Below are positions 23,912-32,852 of a stretch of 40,247 nt of DNA, piece by piece (position 1 is the first letter of the stretch; every line of letters starts with the position of its first letter). Source of the stretch: Candidatus Poribacteria bacterium. GTDB taxonomy: Bacteria > Poribacteria > DTPJ01 > WJIO01. The notes under the pieces are model-generated. The model searched no databases and was not told the DNA's origin. It was given only the letters and a program-made list of their open reading frames with translations. Where the stretch lies: positions 1 to 40,247 of the forward strand of contig WJIO01000446.1 of assembly GCA_014730235.1 (NCBI GenBank), written 5' to 3'. The position numbers and the translations under genes were made by a program.

Positions 23912-25723
23912 TTAAATCTTTTTTGCATACACAAAATACGCGCCTACAGTAAAATCATTATTATCCGTCAGATAAGTCTGCATGCGTGTTACACCAGATT
24001 TTAGTGTAAAATTAAACTTAACACCTCTGGCATTGGGATCAACAGACTTTGACTTTTCCTGGTCTCCGATCTTCATCCTGGCGGATTTTAGATCAAGGGC
24101 ATTGCCGCCAGTATACCAGTCCTTTATCTCACCCGGTATACCCTCTGTCATATTTCTGTCCTCTTCCTTGGGCCATCGGCGAAGCTCAAATTGGTAGTCG
24201 CCGTTCTCAGCTATTTCTACAATCCAGTAACCGTTACATTCCACACCCTGACGTACCATTCCCTGGTTCCATGCGCAGGTTTCACCGTGCCAGTCGTGGG
24301 TGGTAATCCGGGCTTCATCTTCTTTGTCAGAACCTATAACAATGGGGCAGTCATCATCGAAGGTTGCGGAGACAATATCCCACCATTTTTCGTAATGCTC
24401 CCGCAGTTCTTCTACCACATCGGGATGATCTTCTGCAATATTATTCCTCTGTCCGGGATCAGCCTGGATATCATAAAGTTCAACGCCGTTTATTAATCGC
24501 CACTGATATGTCATGGTCGCGCTCTTACGCCATTTGATGGGATATTCCACGCGCTGGGAATCGGTAACAACAACCCGATCCGGCCAGTTATCAGCATCAC
24601 CCATTATCAGGGATTTAATGCTTGTACCGTGAAAATCAGCACCTTCCGGCGTTTTTAAATCGCACATATCAATCAGCGTGGGCATAAGGTCAATGTTAGC
24701 TGTAAGTTCTTTAACGTCTCTACCTTCGTTCAAACCGCCATCTGGCCAATACATAAACAGGGGTGTCCTGTGACCGCCTTCGTATTCTGAGCCTTTAACG
24801 CCCCTCATACCTGCGTTGTAACCCTCAGTTACAAAGCTGTTCCTGTCCAGACGACAACCCTCAGCCGTACCATTATCCGTCATCCAGATAAGTATGGTAT
24901 TTTCTTCGATTCCCAGTTCTTTAAGTTTAGCTCTTAGCCGACCTACATTATCATCAATATTGGTAATCATGCCATAGAAATTAGCCCGGGAATCCGGCAC
25001 TTTGCCTTTATAGGGATCGCTGTAGGAATCATCCACATTAAAAGGCCCGTGAGGCGCATTGGTGGAAAGATAACAGAAGAAAGGTTCGTCTTTATTCTGC
25101 TCTATAAATTTCATGGCTTCCCTGAACCATACATCGGTGCAGTAGCCCTCAAAGGCTTCGGGTACGCCGTTGCGCATGTAGGTATCATCAAAATAGTCGT
25201 TGCCCCAGTAATCGGGTGTCTGACTGACACCACCGCCGCCGTGATAAAGGGCGGTCTGGAATCCCCGGTCATGGGGTCTGAAAGGTACGTTATCCCCCAG
25301 ATGCCACTTGCCGAACATTCCCGTTTTATAACCACCGGCGTTAAACGCGTCGGCCATGGTAACCTCGTTGGCCCGTAACAGGGAACGCCCCATTATGGTG
25401 TGCCATACGCCGGTGCAGTTGCAGTATCTGCCCGTCATAATCCCGGCCCGGGTAGGCGCACAGGTAGGGCCAACATGAAAATTGTCCAGCCTGACGCTCT
25501 CGCTGTGGAGATTATCAATATTCGGCGTCCGGATAATGGGATTTCCATGACACCCCAGATCACCGTAACCCTGGTCATCTGTAATAACAAAGACAACGTT
25601 AGGCCTCGCACCAACATTCTCCTTATCAGGCATATTTTTTCCTCCTGTGTATTTTATATTAAGCGCAAGACCTGCGGCCGCGCATGTTTTAATGAAATCT
25701 CTGCGATTTATCAGATTATTCAT
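23912..25723 (-). CDS. Arylsulfatase (S1 family), Tat-exported
   Basis: Removes sulfate esters, probably from a sulfated glycan, outside the cytoplasm. The N-terminus 'NRRDFIKTCAAAGLAL' is a twin-arginine signal. C88 in 'CAPTRAGIMTGR' is the C-x-P-x-R site converted to formylglycine. Metal ligands D49-D50 are in 'VITDDQGYGDLG', and K139/H141 in 'FGKWHLGDN' are also conserved. The C-terminal ~150 residues form the usual second domain ('YWIVEIAENGDYQFELRRWP'). 603 residues. No anaerobic or aerobic FGly-generating enzyme is in the window. The ATG is 6 bases from repeat copy F, whose end supplies the only ribosome binding site visible (GGAAG). The substrate class cannot be read directly; the GH95 neighbour suggests fucose-containing glycans. 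Confidence 0.94.
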   Translation of the reverse strand: MNNLINRRDFIKTCAAAGLALNIKYTGGKNMPDKENVGARPNVVFVITDDQGYGDLGCHGNPIIRTPNIDNLHSESVRLDNFHVGPTCAPTRAGIMTGRYCNCTGVWHTIMGRSLLRANEVTMADAFNAGGYKTGMFGKWHLGDNVPFRPHDRGFQTALYHGGGGVSQTPDYWGNDYFDDTYMRNGVPEAFEGYCTDVWFREAMKFIEQNKDEPFFCYLSTNAPHGPFNVDDSYSDPYKGKVPDSRANFYGMITNIDDNVGRLRAKLKELGIEENTILIWMTDNGTAEGCRLDRNSFVTEGYNAGMRGVKGSEYEGGHRTPLFMYWPDGGLNEGRDVKELTANIDLMPTLIDMCDLKTPEGADFHGTSIKSLIMGDADNWPDRVVVTDSQRVEYPIKWRKSATMTYQWRLINGVELYDIQADPGQRNNIAEDHPDVVEELREHYEKWWDIVSATFDDDCPIVIGSDKEDEARITTHDWHGETCAWNQGMVRQGVECNGYWIVEIAENGDYQFELRRWPKEEDRNMTEGIPGEIKDWYTGGNALDLKSARMKIGDQEKSKSVDPNARGVKFNFTLKSGVTRMQTYLTDNNDFTVGAYFVYAKKI

Positions 25724-25729
25724 AAATCT

Positions 25730-25867
25730 GGTTCTTCCGGGTTTGGTGTGGAAATATTGAAAAATTTTCTAATCATGTCATTCCTGCGAAAGCAGGAATG
25801 ACAAACAGAGGATATTTTCCCTTATTTAGAATATGTTTAATCATTTCCACATTCAAGTCGGATGAGC
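25730..25867. repeat. MITE-like nested palindrome, copy F
   Basis: Ends GGTTCTTCCGGGTTTGGTG and, degenerate, CCACATTCAAGTCGGATGAGC; the core has TGTCATTCCTGCGAAAG and its inverted partner. It abuts the sulfatase start codon. Confidence 0.8.
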
Positions 25868-25942
25868 TATAAATCTTAAATTAAAGAATAGTAAACGGAT
25901 AAAATATTTCTATTAATCCTTGTAAATCCGAGGCTTTTAATC

Positions 25943-27142
25943 CTAAATATTTCCAACATCAAGCAGGAAGTTTCTTCTCAAAAGCTCGTTCTGTAAATCC
26001 GTAATATCCAGCATATCCGGCGTGGTATCATTATCAACAGCCATAGAAGCGGCAACGCCTGCTGTTTCGCCGGTATGGGCGGCGGCCTGGATAACTCGCA
26101 TTACCTCCCATGACTCGCCTTCTGTGGAGATACACCTTCCGGCAGCCAGTAAACCTTTTACCTTTTGAGGAACCAGGGTGTAGTATGGAACTTCCCACAC
26201 ATCCCGGCCGCCCCGCCAGTCGGCCACCATGCCAACGCAGTCGTCGAAATGCCTGTAAAAATCAACGTTTCTCAGGGTTTTGATACCGTCTATACGCCTG
26301 GTGGTGCGGAACTGGGCCATTGACGGTAGAGTCATGGGAAAGATGTCCTTCCTTCCCGATTCACCCCGTTTTGACTGCTCTTTTTCGTAGAATTCCCGCA
26401 TCAGCTTCCGGCCATGAAGGACAAACTCCGATACTTCCCGGCCGTCTGTGCCGCTGTATTTTTTCATACCTTCCGGCATGCCCTCGCCGGTGTTGCTTCC
26501 GCCCAATCGCCTATCCCAGTTGAGCTTTGCGCCGGAGTTTTCGCTGACGGCTTCTTCTGCCTTATCCAGGGATGCTTCCATCCACCATATAGACATCCAG
26601 TTGTCCTGTTCCACACAGGGCGCGCCTGCCCTGTAAGCCACATCCGCGTCGCCGGTGGCATCAATCACACATCCGGCCTTCAGCAATCCCCTTCCACTTT
26701 TGTTTTCTACCTCTACACCGGTGATCCTGTCTCTGTCCATTACACAGTCGCACACCAGCGTATCCAGCCACAATTCCACGCCGGAATCCATCAGGACTTT
26801 ATCCAGAGCCAGGGTAAAGGCCGCGGGTGAAAATCGGGTCATGTATCGGGATCGGGTTTCTGGATTATTCCAGTCATGGGGAATATCGCCAGGGCCGTAT
26901 TTTATGCTCTCAAGCAGTAACTCTTCGGCGATTCCAAAAGTAACCTGATTACCCCTGCTATCACTCAGAGGTAAATAGACAATGATCAGTCCAGTGGTAG
27001 CCAGTCCGCCGAAAAAAATAGTCTTTTCCACCAGGACAGTCTTTTTACCCATCCGGGCTGAAGCCAGAGCCGCCGCAACGCCGGCAATTCCACCGCCGGC
27101 CACCAGCACATCATATTCCCTCGTATATTTTATCCCGCTCAT
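25943..27142 (-). CDS. FAD-dependent oxidoreductase (FAD_oxidored family)
   Basis: A flavoprotein with N-terminal dinucleotide fold: 'VLVAGGGIAGVAAALASARMG' (GxGxxG) then 'VLVEKTIFFGGLATTG', which matches the PF12831 family, including its 'GG-x-A-T' loop. The C-terminal 'KGLLAAGRCISTEGESWEVMRVIQ' is the matching FAD-contact region. 399 residues. Family members are common in sugar-degrading clusters, but their substrates are mostly unknown; oxidation of a sugar or a plant-derived compound is plausible. The start is 27142, because GTGGAG lies 8 bases upstream and this ATG sits 2 bp after the stop of the GH43-like gene, so the two are coupled. No signal peptide. Confidence 0.88.
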   Translation of the reverse strand: MSGIKYTREYDVLVAGGGIAGVAAALASARMGKKTVLVEKTIFFGGLATTGLIIVYLPLSDSRGNQVTFGIAEELLLESIKYGPGDIPHDWNNPETRSRYMTRFSPAAFTLALDKVLMDSGVELWLDTLVCDCVMDRDRITGVEVENKSGRGLLKAGCVIDATGDADVAYRAGAPCVEQDNWMSIWWMEASLDKAEEAVSENSGAKLNWDRRLGGSNTGEGMPEGMKKYSGTDGREVSEFVLHGRKLMREFYEKEQSKRGESGRKDIFPMTLPSMAQFRTTRRIDGIKTLRNVDFYRHFDDCVGMVADWRGGRDVWEVPYYTLVPQKVKGLLAAGRCISTEGESWEVMRVIQAAAHTGETAGVAASMAVDNDTTPDMLDITDLQNELLRRNFLLDVGNI

Positions 27143-27144
27143 AT

Positions 27145-28047
27145 TTATACTCCACCAGACCATTCCCAGTTTACCAGATCATGACTCCAGGCCAGAGCTA
27201 AACTGGCCCGACCATGAGTTTCCCTGGGTTGTATGTCATTTGAAACAGAACCGTGAAAAAACATCACATACCTGCCGATTTCCGGCTGATCCCGCAGATC
27301 AAGCACATGCCCGGCCGTTAAACGCCCCGCTGCCCAGGGCCAATCCTTTTGACCTAATATAATAAGACCGTGATCCGTCCAGTTTATCAGGTCTTTTGAC
27401 TTTTTAACCCCTATTCCATTAGACGGTGAATGGAACATGATATATTCTTCTTTTTCCACCAGAATACACACATTTTCACCGGCTTTTACATTGCCAAAAT
27501 AAGTCCATGTCTTAAAATCATGGGTATATGAAATACTGGCCCCGTTCTGTTTGTAAAAACACCACCATTTGCTTTTATCATCCTTATCCTGAATCAGGTA
27601 GGGATCAATCATCCTGCCCATTTTATCCACCGGCACATCAGGGCCTTTTACCATCATTATCTCAGGTTCTTCCCAGTGGATCAGGTCATTGCTTTTCATG
27701 GTAAATATACGGGCAGTCTGGTCTCCAAAAGGCTGATTTTCCGGCGTAGGATAGGTTTGCAGGCATATCATCCATTTATTATCATACATTATGATGTTTC
27801 CCGGGCTGGAGTAGTTCAGCAGTTGGTCTCTGGGAGTCAATATCACCGGATCAGTCCAGTTTACCAGATCGGCACTCTGAGTCATTCCGGTATATATAAA
27901 ATAACGGCCATCTTTCTCAATATGCACCTGGGTATGGTAAACCCGGAATACGCCGTTATGATAATGTCCCACCGGATCGCGATAAGCCGTAACTTCATCG
28001 CCATGCAAAAAAACCGGTTCTTTTATCCTTGACCATTGGATTTCCAC
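27145..28047 (-). CDS. Five-bladed beta-propeller glycosidase-like protein (GH43/GH32/GH130 type)
   Basis: Repeated blade patterns ('FIYTGMTQSADLVNWTDP', 'RIFTMKSNDLIHWEEP', 'SISYTHDFKTWTYFG', 'IGVKKSKDLINWTDHG', 'SLALAWSHDLVNWEW') are typical of clan GH-F/J propellers that hydrolyse or phosphorylyse glycosides. Candidate acids are the Asp in 'AYRDPVG', the Asp in 'GRMIDPYLI' and a Glu in 'RETHGR'. The start is taken as GTG at 28047, because AAGGAG is 7 bases upstream. A longer start at 28083 would overlap the GH95 gene and include repeat DNA. No signal peptide, so probably cytoplasmic. It is 25 bp after GH95 and 2 bp before the FAD gene, in one operon. The exact family is not certain. Confidence 0.82.
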   Translation of the reverse strand: MEIQWSRIKEPVFLHGDEVTAYRDPVGHYHNGVFRVYHTQVHIEKDGRYFIYTGMTQSADLVNWTDPVILTPRDQLLNYSSPGNIIMYDNKWMICLQTYPTPENQPFGDQTARIFTMKSNDLIHWEEPEIMMVKGPDVPVDKMGRMIDPYLIQDKDDKSKWWCFYKQNGASISYTHDFKTWTYFGNVKAGENVCILVEKEEYIMFHSPSNGIGVKKSKDLINWTDHGLIILGQKDWPWAAGRLTAGHVLDLRDQPEIGRYVMFFHGSVSNDIQPRETHGRASLALAWSHDLVNWEWSGGV

Positions 28048-28068
28048 TTTAAACTCCTTCAAGACAAA

Positions 28069-28092
28069 CGGATCACTGATCACGAATTACCG
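28069..28092. repeat. GATCAC repeat, copy 3
   Basis: GGATCACTGATCACG then AATTACCG. It overlaps the end of the GH95 gene and encodes its last residues ('TVIRDQ'). Confidence 0.5.
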
Positions 28093-30442
28093 TATAAACT
28101 TCATCCGGCTTAGTATCAAATTCAATAACAAAGGTTTCCAACATTTCCGGCTTTTTAATGGCTGAAGGATCAGCCATTACCATTGCTGGAACTTCCTGGC
28201 CTTTGCAAAGCCTGTTGGGATTATCGCCTTCTGCGGTTTTTGTTTTCACTCCCGAAACTGGCACAGATGCCCTTAGTCTGCATATACCGCCCAACTTTGA
28301 CTTTATCTCGGCTTTGGCCAGCTTGCCGTCATGCCATTCCATATTCACTACAAAGCCACCCCGGGCGCAGAGACCTTTGACTGAACCATCAGACCATGCC
28401 TCAGGCAGAGCCGGTAAGAGATGTATATCACCGGCATGGCTTTGCAACAGCATCTCCGCAATTCCGGCACATCCGCCGAAATTGCCGTCAATCTGGAACG
28501 GGGGATGGTTATCAAACATATTGGTAAGAGTGGATTTGCTTAACAGGGCTTTGATGTTCTCATAAGCCTCGTTACCTTCTTCCAGCCGGGCCATGAAGTT
28601 TATTATCCATGCACGACTCCATCCGGTATGCCCTCCGCCATGAGCCAGTCTGTAGTCAATAGTATTCCTTATAGCTGCTGCCAGTTCCGGCGTTTTCCGA
28701 AGTGTTATCTGCCTTCCGGGGTGCAGTCCAAAGACGTGGGATACATGACGATGCCCGGGTTCTGGTTCTTCAAATTCTTCAGGCCATTCCTGCAAACGCC
28801 CATCACTGCCGATTTTCATGGGGGATAATCTTGATCTTTTCTCTTTTAATTCTTCCATAAAATCGGTTTCTATGTCAAGAATTTCGCAGGCTTCAATGCA
28901 GTTGCTGAACAAGTCGAAAATAATCTGGTGATCCATAGTTGGGCCCATGGTTAGACTTGCAGTTTCACCATCAGGAGTTTTAAAGCGGTTTTCCGGGGAT
29001 GTAGATGGCCCTGATACCAGATAGCCAGTATCAGGATGCTCCACCAGAAAGTCCAGAAAGAACTCAGCAGCCTCCTTCATTATTGGAAACGCCCGGTTAC
29101 GCAGAAATTCCGCGTCACCCGTATAGAGGTAATGTTCCCAGAGATGCTGGCAGCTCCACGACGCGCCATGAGGCCACATGCCATATACGGTGTTTCCGAT
29201 GGCGCTGGTAAAAAACCATGCGTCGGTTGTATGATGGGCCACAAAACCTCTGCATCCGTAAGTGTTTTTTGCTGTTATACGTCCTCTGGAGCGCAGAGAG
29301 TCTATCAGATGGAAAAAGGGATTATGACATTCGCTCAGGTTGCATAATTCTGCTGGCCAGTAATTCATCTGGATATTTATATTAATATGATAGTCGGAAT
29401 TCCAGGGAGGCTTTAAGCCGTCAGCCCATATTCCCTGTAAGTTTGCAGGCATACAGCCGGGTCTGGAACTGCTGATTAGCAGGTATCTCCCGAACTGGAA
29501 ATACTGCTCTATAAGCTGTAAATCTTCCTCTTCGTTCTTTATCGCTTCCAGACGCTGGTCTGTGGGAGTATCGCTTTTATCAGTGGCTTTCAGATCAATA
29601 TCAACCTTTCGGAACAGCTTTTGATGTTCCTTTATATGGTCTTCTTTCATGATTTTGTAGTTTTTTACGGACAATTCGTTTATACGCTCTTCACAGATTT
29701 CTGAGGGATCGCCATCCCGGTAGTTTGTGGCAGCTACAAGGATAATGGTAACGGAATTGGCCCTTTCTATGCTGAAAGAATGGTCATCGTTTTCTGTAAG
29801 GGTTCCGCCTTCGGGAATCACCTGAAGACGGGCTTCAAATTCAACGCCGTTGCCGTTTCCTGCATGGCCTTTCATTGTTATTACATCTACGTTGCTTATC
29901 TCCACACTGGCATCCACAGGCCGGGACATGGAGGCGTCAAAGTTCAGGGAAGCGTATTTACTACCCTCAACATAGAAAACAAGGACGTTATCAACAGCGC
30001 TGGAAAAGGCTTCCCTGGTGTATGATATATCGTCTATTTTGTATGTAGTTTTTACTATTGCTGTATCCAGATCCAGTTCCCGCTTGTAGTCTTCAACTTC
30101 TTCATGGTCATGGAAGGATAAATTTAAGTCTCCCAGGGTCTGATATGTGTGGACACCGCCCTCTATGCGTAAACCCATTATCTTTTCCTGAACCAGTTTT
30201 TCACCCTCTACATATTTACCCTCAAAAAGTAATTTACGGGCTTCGTCCAGGTATTTTGCTGCGTCGGTTTTGTCTCTATCAATCGGACTTCCTGTCCACA
30301 GGGAATCCTCGTTAAGCTGTAGTCGTTCCTGCTGAATCCCGCCAAAGACCATTGCTCCTAAGCGGCCGTTGCCTATAGGTAGGGCTTCTACCCATTCTTT
30401 GGCAGGTTGTTTGTACCATAGTTTTAGTTTTTCATAAGGCAT
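28073..30442 (-). CDS. Glycoside hydrolase family 95 (alpha-L-fucosidase type)
   Basis: GH95 enzymes are inverting alpha-L-fucosidases (some act on L-galactose). The N-terminal '[20 protein letters not shown]' and '[11 protein letters not shown]' are hallmark. Catalytic positions known from AfcA are found: N354 and N356 in '[13 protein letters not shown]', E484 in '[10 protein letters not shown]', and D652 in '[16 protein letters not shown]'. 789 residues, full length. No signal peptide is seen, so fucosides are probably imported first, unless export is by another route. It heads an operon with the GH43-like and FAD genes. With the sulfatase downstream it suggests use of fucose-rich sulfated glycans. 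The C-terminus has been replaced or extended by a short GATCAC repeat. Confidence 0.95.
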   Translation of the reverse strand: MPYEKLKLWYKQPAKEWVEALPIGNGRLGAMVFGGIQQERLQLNEDSLWTGSPIDRDKTDAAKYLDEARKLLFEGKYVEGEKLVQEKIMGLRIEGGVHTYQTLGDLNLSFHDHEEVEDYKRELDLDTAIVKTTYKIDDISYTREAFSSAVDNVLVFYVEGSKYASLNFDASMSRPVDASVEISNVDVITMKGHAGNGNGVEFEARLQVIPEGGTLTENDDHSFSIERANSVTIILVAATNYRDGDPSEICEERINELSVKNYKIMKEDHIKEHQKLFRKVDIDLKATDKSDTPTDQRLEAIKNEEEDLQLIEQYFQFGRYLLISSSRPGCMPANLQGIWADGLKPPWNSDYHININIQMNYWPAELCNLSECHNPFFHLIDSLRSRGRITAKNTYGCRGFVAHHTTDAWFFTSAIGNTVYGMWPHGASWSCQHLWEHYLYTGDAEFLRNRAFPIMKEAAEFFLDFLVEHPDTGYLVSGPSTSPENRFKTPDGETASLTMGPTMDHQIIFDLFSNCIEACEILDIETDFMEELKEKRSRLSPMKIGSDGRLQEWPEEFEEPEPGHRHVSHVFGLHPGRQITLRKTPELAAAIRNTIDYRLAHGGGHTGWSRAWIINFMARLEEGNEAYENIKALLSKSTLTNMFDNHPPFQIDGNFGGCAGIAEMLLQSHAGDIHLLPALPEAWSDGSVKGLCARGGFVVNMEWHDGKLAKAEIKSKLGGICRLRASVPVSGVKTKTAEGDNPNRLCKGQEVPAMVMADPSAIKKPEMLETFVIEFDTKPDEVYTVIRDQ

Positions 30443-30513
30443 ATAATTATTTCTCCATTTTTTGGTAATAAGTAAAGAATATGTCGATCCATCGGGAGTC
30501 GCATTATTTATTT

Positions 30514-30600
30514 GGTTCTTCCGGGTTTAGTGTGGTAATAATTTGAAAATGCTCTCAGCTTGTCATTCCTGCTTTTGCAGGAATGACAAGCAAAGTAGTT
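30514..30600. repeat. MITE-like nested palindrome, copy G
   Basis: Left end GGTTCTTCCGGGTTTAGTG; core at 30561-30588, TGTCATTCCTGCTTTT then GCAGGAATGACA. The right arm is lost. The flanking DNA up to 30760 carries another repeat type ('GGGAAAGGGGGACTTG'...'GAAAGGGGATCTTG'). Confidence 0.75.
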
Positions 30601-30760
30601 TTTTCTGTTGTGCTGTAAATCTCCCTTTGGGAAAGGGGGACTTGCAGAAGCGCTTATATCAATGTTTTACAACCTTTATGCAATAAAAACCCCACCTCTC
30701 ACAGCCTTTGAAAGGGGATCTTGTAAAATCTCTTATAACATTGTGTAATTATCTTCATTT

Positions 30761-30970
30761 CTATTTTCCTATAATCCCAACTGTCATTAAGATCCCAAAA
30801 ACAATGATGATGACTCCTATAACCTGATAAAACCTGTGCACATTCTCCCCCCACAGTATTCTTGAACGAGCAACCAAAAGCCTGTAAATTATGAAATCAC
30901 TTTTTTTAAGGCTGCTGATTAGCATAAAAGTGCCAACCAGAATCATTAATATTCCCCATATTATTTTCAT
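30761..30970 (-). CDS. Small two-helix membrane protein, 69 aa
   Basis: I do not recognise it. The sequence predicts two membrane helices (residues ~3-20, 'IIWGILMILVGTFMLISS', and ~48-66, 'VIGVIIIVFGILMTVGII'), joined by a basic loop with 'RLLVARSRILWG'. It starts 22 bp after the DUF4832 gene ends, so it is probably the last gene of that operon. It might be a small accessory or stabilising subunit for a membrane-bound enzyme or transporter. Base use is plain. The ribosome binding site is weak. Confidence 0.65.
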   Translation of the reverse strand: MKIIWGILMILVGTFMLISSLKKSDFIIYRLLVARSRILWGENVHRFYQVIGVIIIVFGILMTVGIIGK

Positions 30971-30992
30971 TTTATTTATTTATTTCTTTCTT

Positions 30993-32786
30993 CTACAGTT
31001 TTTTATTAAATTTGGTTTTTCCTGATGGTAAAACTTCCAGTGTACCTGTATTAATACGCCTGTCAGGATCACCTTTGTCCGGTTTCATTCTTTCATTATT
31101 TTGCCCTGCGCGTTCTGGAATCCAGAGGCCTATTTTTACATGATATTTTTTACCCTTTACTTCTTCGGGTATATTGAAGGCAAAGCCGAGATTTACCTCA
31201 CCTTCCATCTGGAATTTTCCCTTCGCTGATTCAACGGGATAACCGAAGAATTTTATTTCATTATTATGCTCAAAATGACAGAAGGGAGTTACACCGGGGG
31301 GAAGCTGGTGATGTATAATCCATTTTACCGGCAGGAAAGATTTATCACCTATTTCACCTACTTTTACAGCATAATCACCTGTAATGTTTATAACGCCTAG
31401 TTTGTAACGACGTTCTCCGTCGTTATTCGGTAGTGGTAAAGCAATTTTTGGAGTTCCTGTTATGTTTCCTACGGATATGTAGACATCATACTGACCGGGA
31501 TTTAGCTGGAAGGGCAAAAGAAAGCTTTTGCTCTGAGCTTTTGATTCTGTCTGATCCCGGGGGCCAACAGGCAGGAATGATATATTGAAATCCTGATCCA
31601 CAAAAAGCCCAACTATACCGCCTTTTGAATCCTTGAACGTAACGGCGGGGTAACCGCCGTTATAACAGGGTGCAACTCCGGCGTTTCGCCATTGGGCGGA
31701 GAATTTAAATGGCTCTCTATCCTTTATTTTTGCAGGCCATAATGCTTTAAGAAGCTGTATTCGGTATCCCAGGCGCATGTTGATTTGCTGGACTAATTCC
31801 TCGTTTTCGTTCAGAAATTCCCTGGGCCACCAGTGGATAGAGGCGTAACTGGCGTGATATTCTTCCACCGCTTTCAGGTAAAGATGACCGTCCTCCCAGC
31901 ATCCCCGGGCTTTTGATCCTCCGTAGTGTTCGCTTTCCAGTATGACCGGAAGATTGGGCCAGAAATCCTGGGCCATATTAGCATGGAAATAAGCCCTTTC
32001 CTTTGCCTGTACCAGTATACTGTCATCTCTAAGTGTCAGACCTTTTTCCAATGCATAGTCTATGACGGCATTGTCCTGGGAGGAAAAATCGTCGTTGGCG
32101 GCAATGAGGGTATTTCTGAAGTGTTTCAGATGAATATCTATATGCTTTTTGAGGGTTTCCGCGGAGTATTTAAGCCGGGTACTGGCTCCGGTGTGTCCTT
32201 CACCCCAAACGCCGAAAGAGCCTACGTCAATAAAGGCTACTTCCGGGTTGCCGTCGTATCTCTCAGCTACTGCCTTAAGGAAATTGTCCAGCTTATCAAG
32301 GAATATGGTGTCATTGTAATCAGGCTCCCAGTAGGGACCGTCCTCAACAACGCCGTCACCGGGGCGGAAATTATAACCTTTGGCTCCGGCTTTTTGCACC
32401 CATTCGGGTGTTGCATAGCGCATCCATGACTCAGAACAGGACAAGCGAAGGGCTATCTGTTTTCCTTTTGTCACCCAACGTTGGGCAGGAGTGTCCAGCA
32501 CCGACCAGTTGAACTGCCCCTCCTGCGGCTCGATGTATGACCAAGGGATGCGAAGGTAAATAACCGTTAATCCGGGATAATCGTCAACAGTATCCGATGG
32601 CTCAAGGCGAGATCCATAATGGGCGGGAACGTTGTCGTAATAATGGAGCACCCATCCCATATAGGGATTTTCCAGGGGTTCATTGGTGTCATGGGGTTCT
32701 ATAGTTATTATTTCATTGCATAAGGCATTTCTGGGTATAAAAGCCATAAGTATGGAAAATATTATTATGAAGATGAATATGCTCAT
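30993..32786 (-). CDS. Exported DUF4832-type glycosidase-like protein
   Basis: A signal peptide (residues 1-23, 'FIFIIIFSILMAFI') is followed by a TIM-barrel region that looks like clan GH-A ('LRIPWSYIEPQEGQFNW', 'DVGSFGVWGEGH' with candidate acid E196, 'ILESEHYGG' with a second Glu). From ~370 it carries the DUF4832 beta-sandwich ('QWRNAGVAPCYNGGYPAV'). DUF4832 is often fused to such barrels in glycan clusters, and cleavage of a glycoside is likely although none is proven. 597 residues. It is downstream of the DUF5107-TPR gene by 66 bp, a space filled by a decayed GTAGGTTGG repeat, and 22 bp ahead of the small membrane gene. Confidence 0.82.
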   Translation of the reverse strand: MSIFIFIIIFSILMAFIPRNALCNEIITIEPHDTNEPLENPYMGWVLHYYDNVPAHYGSRLEPSDTVDDYPGLTVIYLRIPWSYIEPQEGQFNWSVLDTPAQRWVTKGKQIALRLSCSESWMRYATPEWVQKAGAKGYNFRPGDGVVEDGPYWEPDYNDTIFLDKLDNFLKAVAERYDGNPEVAFIDVGSFGVWGEGHTGASTRLKYSAETLKKHIDIHLKHFRNTLIAANDDFSSQDNAVIDYALEKGLTLRDDSILVQAKERAYFHANMAQDFWPNLPVILESEHYGGSKARGCWEDGHLYLKAVEEYHASYASIHWWPREFLNENEELVQQINMRLGYRIQLLKALWPAKIKDREPFKFSAQWRNAGVAPCYNGGYPAVTFKDSKGGIVGLFVDQDFNISFLPVGPRDQTESKAQSKSFLLPFQLNPGQYDVYISVGNITGTPKIALPLPNNDGERRYKLGVINITGDYAVKVGEIGDKSFLPVKWIIHHQLPPGVTPFCHFEHNNEIKFFGYPVESAKGKFQMEGEVNLGFAFNIPEEVKGKKYHVKIGLWIPERAGQNNERMKPDKGDPDRRINTGTLEVLPSGKTKFNKKL

Positions 32787-32801
32787 AAAGACTCTTCCTT
32801 T

Positions 32802-32841
32802 TTGGTGTTGGATTTTGCAGACTCAAACCAACCTACAATTA
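32802..32841. repeat. GTAGGTTGGGTT hairpin repeat, copy 2 (decayed)
   Basis: TGGTGTTGGATTTTGCAGAC then CAAACCAACCTACAATTA. It matches copy 1 at 23659 over most of its length and fills the space between the DUF5107 and DUF4832 genes. Confidence 0.5.
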
Positions 32842-32852
32842 CAATCTTTATA

